The position numbers and the translations under genes were made by a program. Source: Chlorocebus sabaeus (lineage: Eukaryota; Chordata; Mammalia; Primates; Cercopithecidae). Taken from it: a stretch of 64,000 bases of DNA. The stretch covers positions 78,199,208 to 78,263,207 of the forward strand of contig NC_132911.1 in the NCBI RefSeq assembly GCF_047675955.1. The letters are read 5' to 3'. Within the stretch, counting starts at the first letter, position 1; every line of letters begins with the position of its first letter. This document shows, in pieces, positions 56,773 through 64,000 of the stretch. Below the pieces are notes generated by a model that was given only the letters and a program-made list of their open reading frames with translations, searched no databases and was not told the origin of the DNA.

Positions 56773-57489
56773 ACTCTGGTTTATCTGCTCTGCAGAGGGG
56801 AAGGTCTTGTCCTGTTAAGTCTTCAGATGTTTATGGGTACCTCTTTTTTATGACTTTGTAAACTTTCTATTATATTTGATTAGCACTAGGTAGGGCTACA
56901 GATAACTAGCAGTGAAAACTTAATGGAAGTCTGAAAAAGGTGCTTACACTTATGTTGGAGACAGCAGGAGAGAGGAGGAGTTGGGAAAAGGCATGGACTT
57001 TGGATGCTCTTCAGGGAGAACACACAGCTGGAGAAGGCTGGCAGGCGCAACTCCTGGGACCAGACTGCAGGGGAAAACATGGGGGGAACCCGGCCTGGCC
57101 TGAGACAAGGGAGCCAACTGGTAGGAGGCTCCCTTTTCACATTACTCTCTTCAATAACTTCCTCTCGTCCTGTGCTCTCATGGGGCCCCTTTCACTTCTA
57201 TTTAGGCTCTAAGCAAGCACGGAGGCTTGATGTATTCGAATGTAAGCTTTGTCTTCACGTTTTTAATTTTTGGTCCTCTGTCATAATCCCAAAGTGCAGA
57301 ACACTACATGGCGCATACTATTTATTGAGGGACCACTTTATGAATAAAGGAATAAATGATGCTTCTTTAGGAAAAGCTGGGTAGTTCTTAAAACTGAATG
57401 GAAGGACAAAACCATAGAGACCGTAAAAAGATCCAAAGTTGCTAAGAGTTCAGGGTGTAGTAGGGAAGAAGGAATTGGTAGAACAGTGG

Positions 57490-57795
57490 GCATATCTGGG
57501 GGAGTTTAATTATTCTGCATGATACTGTAGTGGGGGACATTACATATTTGTCAAAATCTATAGACTGCACAACACAAAAATGAATGAAGCCTGATGTAAA
57601 CTATAGACTTTAATACTAATGTATTAATACCGGTTCATCAATTAGCCATATGCACCTCAAAATGCAAGACGTTAATAACAGGGGACACTGTGTGTATGCA
57701 TGAGGAGAGGAGGTACATGGGAACTTTGTAGTTCCTGTTCAATTTTTCTGATAACTTAAAACTGCTCTAAAAAAATAAAGTCTATTAATTAAAAA
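57490..57795 (+). mobile_element. Old L1 3' end
   Basis: TTGTCAAAATCTATAGACTG, GTAAACTATAGACTTTAATA, GGTTCATCAATTAGCCATAT and ACTGCTCTAAAAAAATAAAG are a sense L1M-type terminus ending in AAAGTCTATT. Confidence 0.75.
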
Positions 57796-59409
57796 CGAAT
57801 CATCAAAACTGCTATTTCTAAACCATGGAGGACGCTTTAGATTATTTGTGTACAGGGTATCAGGAAATATGAAATGGAAATAATATCAAGAGGGGAGGGA
57901 CATATTCTTAAACAACCAGCTGTCGGGATAACCCCACATGGGTGCCATTGCTAATCTATGATGGGTAATGCCTTAGTTCTGTGTGTTGTGCCTGAGAATC
58001 AACGGATGCCCTCTACTAATGTTCTTCCAGTTTCTCAGAATCTAAACTTTTTTTTCCCCCAAATGATTTTCCATTTTGTCTGCTATTCTTAGCCAGGGCC
58101 TAATTATGTCTAGGTGTCATAATTAATGAAGCCATAAGAGTACAGCTATGCTGCTTTATAATACAATCTCTTAGCCCTTTAATAAATTTGCAAAACTCAA
58201 GTACAGATAACTTACTCTGATCCAATCACAACACACCACCATACAGTCAAATAAACAGTAGTAGTATATCGACTACTTTTTATAATATGCTAAACTGGAG
58301 AACAGACAAATACAGCTTAACCTTTCTGCAAATATATTTTGGAAGCACAGCATCAGTGAAGGCTGCTAGTATTTAACCCTTTACTTTTTTACTTGCTGTT
58401 TCCTGTAAGACCACACAGCAAAGGAGGACCTTTCTATCCAGCCTAGCTCTGTGGCTCAGTGCTACTGTATAGCTGGCCAGATGAGTCAAGACCACATTCA
58501 AACCTGAATCCTGAAGTCTGCTCAAGAGCTTTTGGAACCGATGACAAGAAGGAAGAACAGGAACCCACTGTGAGTTTGCTGTTAACACCAGCCTGTAGAG
58601 CTAAGGCCACTGGCATGTCTAGATTTTGCCCAGGAATAATCTGGACTTGCCTCTGGCTCATGTTAGTGAATTCATGTGATCACATCCCAGGCTCAGCTCC
58701 AGAGTGACACACGACCCCTGTAATCAGTCAATTGTGATTGTTTTTGTGTTGGGGGGAGGGTTCAGGTCAGGCAGTCTGGAGAGATAAGCTGAAACCACTC
58801 AAACTGCACGCCCTGATGCTGTTGCTGGTCACAGGCAAAACGTGCATACACCAAAGCGGCATACGTGCCCCAGAGCATTTTATGTATCAAAAGACTGCTG
58901 ACATTTACAAATCTTCAGACCTTCAAGAATCTCCAAATACCATTATCTCAGATACTTTCTCCCATCAAATGAAGTAAACAGTAACTGAAAGGCCACTTCT
59001 TTAAGTTAAGCATCAGCTATTGACTTTCTTTTAGGGCTATATATTTTCAACAGATAAACCAAATTTTTAACTTGTGAAGAGCTGCACCTTATGGGTGAAG
59101 ACGCCACAGCCATGCTGGCTGCGGAGACCTGGGCAGCTGGTTATGCTCACTGAGCAGCTATGGAACTCCCTCCTGGACATAAGCTCTGCAGGGGTCAACC
59201 GTGACCAGCCACAACAATAAATGGGGAATTTCTGAATGCTAGGCATCACCTGTAGTTACAAACTTAATGACAAATTATTTTCCTAACCAGCAATTTGATG
59301 AGTATGTGAGGTTTCCTTTTCTTTAATGACTGAAATAGTGTTTTATGAGCTCTCTAGTTGGCTTAGGAGAAGATAATCTAGTTTCCTTTTCTTAAACGTA
59401 TAAGGCTTT

Positions 59410-59600
59410 AACAAAAAGCGTACTCAATCATACATGGAACATGCTGAGCATATTCTCCTCCTGCTAAGGTATACATGGGTCTCTGAGACATCTCCAAGCT
59501 CCTTTCAATCTCTTGTACATCTGTGAACTCTCACATAGCTGATAAAGATTTTCATCTAGAATGGAGAACAAGTCTGCTAAAGGTGAAGCGCTATTTCTAC
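59410..59600 (+). repeat. Unidentified repeat, copy A
   Basis: AAGGTATACATGGGTCTCTG, TTGTACATCTGTGAACTCTC, AGCTGATAAAGATTTTCATC and TAGAATGGAGAACAAG align in order with copy B about 1 kb away in the same orientation. No family recognised. Confidence 0.7.
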
Positions 59601-59839
59601 TTTTTACATAGCCTTTTCTCAACAATAAACTGCTTCAAAATTGTGCTGATATTGATGTTTTTAAAAATCTGTGACATATTAAGTCTAAGTTAGTTTACTG
59701 ATCTGACTCTTAAAACTTGACAGCAGAGGCGATAACCTAATTGATTCAGGGGCTGTCCTTGTGATTTGCTTTGATGTACAAGTATTTCAAGAAAATTATT
59801 AGAAAAATTTAAAAATAAAAGCAATTGGCACATAAAAAC

Positions 59840-60110
59840 CCAAGTCTTGGTTGATGGCAACACCATTCTTGCAGCTGCTCAAGCCAAAACCTTTGCGTCA
59901 TCCTTGACACCTCCCGTTCTCTCACACACCATATCCACTGTCAGCAAATCCAGCTGGCACCACCTTCAGAGTATATCCCCCCACCCAGCCATTTCACGTT
60001 CTCTGGTTCACTGCCACCTCACCAGGGTTAGTACAAAGGTAACTGACCTCTCTACTTCAATCCTCCTCTCTGCCATTTTATTTCCTTCCAGGTGGTCTTG
60101 AAAATGCCTA
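59840..60110 (+). mobile_element. L2-like ancient repeat
   Basis: GTTGATGGCAACACCATTCT, TTGCAGCTGCTCAAGCC, GCGTCATCCTTGACACCTCC and AGCAAATCCAGCTGGCACC match the same ancient repeat pattern as 27770-28145. The 84-codon open frame is part of it. Confidence 0.6.
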
Positions 60111-60409
60111 ATAACCAAAAATTCATTCCTGGGTTATGGCACCATGGGTAAGAAAATGCAAAAAATAGGAGCCGTTAGCCTTTCTTTTGGACTGTGACAT
60201 TATTCATTTATGAGAGACCTAGATTTGAGAAAACCAATTATCCTGTGTAGACAGTTGGAGCTCTTAAGAAGAAATCAGTCTGTTAAGTAAGGAATACTCT
60301 TGATAAGGACAATAACCAACTGGCTCCACAGGCGTCAGCTTAAAATCAGAGGTGTGATTTCTGAGTTACCTGCACCTAGTAAGAAATGACTCTTTCAATC
60401 TGGATTTGG

Positions 60410-60580
60410 GTCTCTGATAAGATAGACTCAGCAAGGCTCAGCACAGGTACACACAGGGCCCTGAGATGTCTGTCCCAGCTTCTAACTTGCAACCTTTTAT
60501 ACATCTGCTAACGGACAAAGCTGATAAAGATTTTGGTCTAGAGTAGACAATAATTCTGCTACAGCTCCATTCTCAGTAAA
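60410..60580 (+). repeat. Unidentified repeat, copy B
   Basis: CAGGTACACACAGGGCCCTG, TTATACATCTGCTAACGGAC, AGCTGATAAAGATTTTGGTC and TAGAGTAGACAATAATTCTG align with copy A. Similarity may extend on both sides but fades. Confidence 0.7.
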
Positions 60581-60831
60581 CTTGATTTGGGAAGATGACT
60601 TATGTGAACCCATCTTCACCATCTATTCATTACTGAATGTTAATTTTCTCCATAAATTCCTTTTTTTTTTAAAAAAAAAAAAAACAAGATAGGACCTGGA
60701 ATAATAACTTTAAGACAGAATTCTTATGTCCTGGTTTAAAACAAGTTATACCACCAGTGAATAGTTGTCCACTTTGCCAAGGCAGGAGTTCCTGTCTTCC
60801 TTTTCTCTAAAAGCAATATCAAGTTACTTAG

Positions 60832-60891
60832 ATATAAAATGTAAACTATTGTTATTCAGTTATTTCTAAATAATATAAAATGTAAACTATT
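60832..60891. repeat. 19-bp direct repeat, 41 bp apart
   Basis: ATATAAAATGTAAACTATT at 60832-60850 and again, identical, at 60873-60891. Confidence 0.9.
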
Positions 60892-61110
60892 ATGCCCCGT
60901 GTTATACTAAAGGGAATAATATCCCTAATGAAGTCTGGTATTTGATATTTCAAGGGCCTAAACTTCTGCAGAGGTGTTATGATATAGGCTTTGAAAGTAT
61001 TAATAGCCAGAGAGTAGGTGAGGCCATTCTGAGCCACAAATGATTTTTGTCAGTGAGATAAAAAGTTCAACCACATTACTCCATCCTACAAATGCATCCA
61101 CAGATTCGTA

Positions 61111-61130
61111 GGGAGAGGAGAGGAGAGGAG
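61111..61130. repeat. (GGAGA)4 pentanucleotide repeat
   Basis: GGGAGAGGAGAGGAGAGGAG; purine-only, four units. Confidence 0.9.
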
Positions 61131-62029
61131 CCAAGATTCACATGAAGAATGTTCATATGCCTTTTGTAAAAGGCTGTCCATTATGGGGAATCATTGTCAT
61201 GTTTATAAAGATCTAGGTGATACACTCCTCCTTAGAGTCTGGTGCCAGGAAAAATGTGGTCTCTGATGCTTAACTGCTGTGCTTCCTTGTATCATACAAC
61301 ATGAACTATGGGATCGATTGTTTCTCTTTTGGTTAAGGCTACCTGGAAACTTGGAGCAAAACTATCCTCAACGTATGCGCACAGTAACCCTTTCTAACCA
61401 CATGACTTTATTTTTATACCCTCAATATCAGGAATTCTATCATGTATGTAACTCATTATAGAGTCCTGCAAATACTTTTTGGAAAGCAGGATAAATAAAT
61501 GAAACAAAACATTCCTGGATTAATAAGCTCTTGTAATACTAAGTTTTCTGAACTCTAGCCCCCTGCAGTGTGCTCCTGCTCAGGGGACATACGTAATAAT
61601 TTAGGAATAGCGGTGTCTACTATTCAGCCTCCTTTTATAAGATTTCTTTTTGTCTATCACCAGAACATTTTTTAAGCTTGGGAAATAAGTACTTAATTAA
61701 GTACTTTATAGACTTTATTCCTTAACACTTGATCAAAAGCTTAATAAGCTTAAAGGCTATATTCTCTGGATAGGACAGATCAAAGGCACATTTCTAATCC
61801 TTGACTGGAATATGCCAAATAATTGGTTATTCTACTTCATTGAGCTTTAAAAAACTTAACTAAGATTTACCTTCCCATGTTATGTGTTGAGAAAAATCTG
61901 ATGTAGAAATATTTAAGGGATGTTTTCTTCTTGGAATAATTTTTGGAGAAAGGTCCTTTATAATGAGGGTCATTCAAAAGTTCAAAAACATTACCATTAA
62001 ATAAGATGAAAACTCCTCTTTAAAACATA

Positions 62030-63040
62030 ATCACTGCAACCCACCAAATGGGATAAAATGTTTGCAAATCATGTATCTGATAAGGGGTTAGTATCTAGAA
62101 TATATAAAGAACTCCCACACTTCAACAACAAAACAATCTGACGGAAAAATGGGCAAAGGACTTGAATAAACATTTCTGCAAAGAGACACAAATGTCCAAT
62201 AAACACTTAAAAAGACACTCAGCATCATTAAGCATAAAGGAATGCAAATCAAAACCACAATGAGATACTATTTCACACCCATAAGGATGGCTACTATAAA
62301 AAAAAACCAGATAATAATAAGTGTTAGCAAGGATGTGGAGAAACCAAAGGCTCTGCGCACTGCCAGTGGGAATGGAAAATGGTGCAGCTACTGTTAAAAC
62401 AGGATGGTGGTTCCTAAAAACATTAAAAATATAATTACCACATAATCCACCAATTCTACTTTTCAGTATATACTAAAAAAAAAAATTGAAAGCAGGGTCT
62501 CAAAGTGATATTTATACACCTATGTTCATAGCAGCATTATTTATAATAATCCAAAGGTGGAAACAATCCTAATGTCAATGAATGAATAAACAAAATGTGT
62601 TGTATGTATTCTAGATACTCTTTATCAGAGAGATGATCTGCAAATATTTTCTCCCATTCAGTGGGATGCAGTGATTATATACATACTGGAATATTATTCA
62701 GACTTAAAAAGGAAATTCTGATACATGCCCCAACATGGATGAATCTTGAAGTCATTATGCTAAGTGAAATAAGCCGGTCACAAAAAGACAAATATTACAT
62801 GCAGTACCTACAGTAGTCAAATTCATAGAGACAGAAAGTAGTACAGTAATTTCCAGGTGGTTGGAGGGGGGAGAATAAAGCATTATTGTTTAATGGGTAC
62901 AGATTGTTAGTTTTGCAAGATGAAAATGTTCTGAAGATTGGTTGCACAACAATGTGGGTCTATTACTACTGAAATGTATACTTAAATGGTCAAGATGGTA
63001 AATTTTATGTTATACATATTTTACAACAACTAAAAAGAAA
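62030..63040 (+). mobile_element. L1M 3' end, about 1 kb
   Basis: Sense L1: CAACCCACCAAATGGGATAA, GGGTTAGTATCTAGAATATA, TCAAAACCACAATGAGATAC, TGTTCATAGCAGCATTATTT, GAATCTTGAAGTCATTATGC, GTGAAATAAGCCGGTCACAA and ATGTATACTTAAATGGTCAA. It covers the end of ORF2 and the 3' UTR, with ORF2 broken. Confidence 0.9.
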
Positions 63041-63239
63041 AGGAAGTCACCTAATGTACTACTATTTACAGAGCATCTTATATATCCAGAGGAAGTGAGG
63101 AGAGAAAAAACTAAGGCTGGGCTCTCTGTTGAGAAGTTGCTGCATGGAACCCAGCCCTGGCATGCTAAGAATCTAACCCAGAGGAAACAGCTGTAATGTA
63201 AAGCAGTAACTGATGGGCATTTTAAGGAACGAGGGATCG

Positions 63240-63350
63240 GAACTTTGTAAAATGAGGGCAGACTTATGCCTGTTTTTCAAGCTTTTAACATAAAGCCTGG
63301 CATGGAGGCTGTCTTCAACAAATATTAGTGGATGAATAAATAGGTAAAAA
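63240..63350 (+). mobile_element. L2 LINE 3' fragment
   Basis: ACATAAAGCCTGGCATGGAG, CAACAAATATTAGTGGATGA and ATAAATAGG resemble the L2 terminus. Positions 63351-64000 are unassigned. Confidence 0.55.
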
Positions 63351-64000
63351 AGAGAAAAACATAAAAGATAACCCCAAGATTTCTAATTTGGTGTACGAAT
63401 AAATGACCTATGGTCTGAGAGTGATGACAAGTTCTGTTTTAGACAACTAGGATTTTACACGACACAGGCATCTGTAGTTGGAGATACAGGGCTGCTATGC
63501 AAATTAAAGATCAAAGTTCTAAACGGAACTGTGAGCGTCATGTCACAGAAGATGAGTTCAATGAAAGGTGACTGAACTCACCAAATAAGTGAGTCAAAAA
63601 AGCAAAGAACTAAGGACTGAGACAAAAGTGTCCTTGGGTGAAAGAAACAGGAAGGTAAATGGAACAGCAGTAGCGTACAGGTAGAAGGGGAACTTCTAAT
63701 AAAGCTGTTCACAGTTCTTGTTCTTGCACAAATCCTGGGCTTCTTTTAGGAGGTAAGCGGGCCAGATCTGAATCTGCCTTATCTCTGGGGCAGCTGCATG
63801 TTTCTCAGCCTGCCTGGCGGATTTATGTGCAGTCACTGAAATGAGTCAGTACTGGAGAAGGTGAGGGCTAGGGAAAGTTTGCTGAATTTGATAAGAACCT
63901 TTCAGAAAGCAGTTCTCACAAGGAGGCCACCCCAGAAGCCGGACTGAAGGGAGTTGGCGAGGAAGCGGGCAGAGGAAGCCGAGGAAGCAGGTGTGGGCTA

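Larger units (their letters stand above)
35955..64000 (-). other. JPH1: JPH1 gene, 3' part (three terminal exons, partial)
   Basis: Three minus-strand coding blocks with consensus splice sites join in frame into the C-terminal part of junctophilin-1. The order along the transcript is 55843-55725, 46531-45885 and 38592-38512, then the 3' UTR. Junctophilins tether the ER/SR membrane to the plasma membrane or T-tubule in excitable cells; JPH1 is the skeletal-muscle-enriched member (family knowledge). The N-terminal MORN-repeat exons and the promoter lie past the right edge. Three near-full-length Alus in the visible introns (39953, 41323, 51471) all lie in the same orientation as the transcript. 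Identification rests on recognising the protein, so it is strong for the gene; transcript ends are less certain. Confidence 0.95.
55844..64000 (-). other. JPH1: JPH1 intron 2 (partial)
   Basis: Only the acceptor end is in the window. It holds an AAC microsatellite, L1 3' ends at about 57490-57795 and 62030-63040, an unidentified repeat pair (59410-59600 and 60410-60580), L2-like pieces at 59840-60110 and 63240-63350, and unassigned sequence at 55880-56750, 56775-57480, 57800-59400 and 60600-62020. No open frame there resembles a conserved exon. The donor and the MORN exons are beyond the edge. Confidence 0.85.

Noticed and set aside
1..64000. CRISPR arrays, phage defence or other prokaryotic-type systems, tRNA or snRNA genes
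   Set aside because: No regularly spaced repeats, operon layout, or tRNA/snRNA core motifs were seen; tRNA-like words belong to MIR elements.

Overview
This window is vertebrate, and specifically primate, nuclear DNA. It carries eight near-complete or full-size Alu elements, many L1, L2 and MIR fragments, a THE1-type MaLR provirus and mammalian intron/exon structure. It has no prokaryotic-style gene layout. The only protein-coding gene I can support is the 3' part of JPH1 (junctophilin-1), read on the minus strand. From memory JPH1 lies at human 8q21.11 on the minus strand; the sequence itself does not give the map position.

Layout. Positions 1 to about 35950 are intergenic DNA downstream of JPH1, made of stacked repeats and unassigned unique sequence. 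Main landmarks are an L2-like LINE (1232-2130), MIR pairs (3660-4215, 6990-7400), an MLT1-like LTR (8500-8965), an old L1 holding a tiny younger L1 (9485-10125), a run of old L1 fragments (12655-14350), an MLT1-like LTR split by an Alu (14455-15115), an L1-inside-L1 nest (15440-17510), a complete THE1-type MaLR inserted in an older L1 3' end (25260-27715), a MER5A-like element (29956-30123) and a head-to-head Alu pair (30181-30807).

JPH1 occupies about 35955 to the right edge. The 3' UTR is about 35955-38511. The terminal coding exon (38512-38592) encodes the transmembrane anchor. The next exon upstream in the transcript (45885-46531) encodes the divergent cytosolic region, and the one before it (55725-55843) encodes the end of the alpha-helical segment. 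The phases join cleanly (1 nt + 2 nt across intron 3, phase 0 across intron 4). The MORN-repeat exons lie beyond position 64000. Exon and intron numbers follow my recollection of a five-coding-exon gene.

I found no RNA gene, CRISPR array, operon or previously undescribed system. The points most worth a second look are transposon nests whose target-site duplications can be read directly, a surviving internal ORF in the MaLR, an unidentified diverged repeat pair in JPH1 intron 2, a hairpin/tandem repeat in intron 4, and long U tracts in the JPH1 3' UTR. Repeat family names come from remembered consensus motifs, and most repeat boundaries are good to about 10-30 bp.
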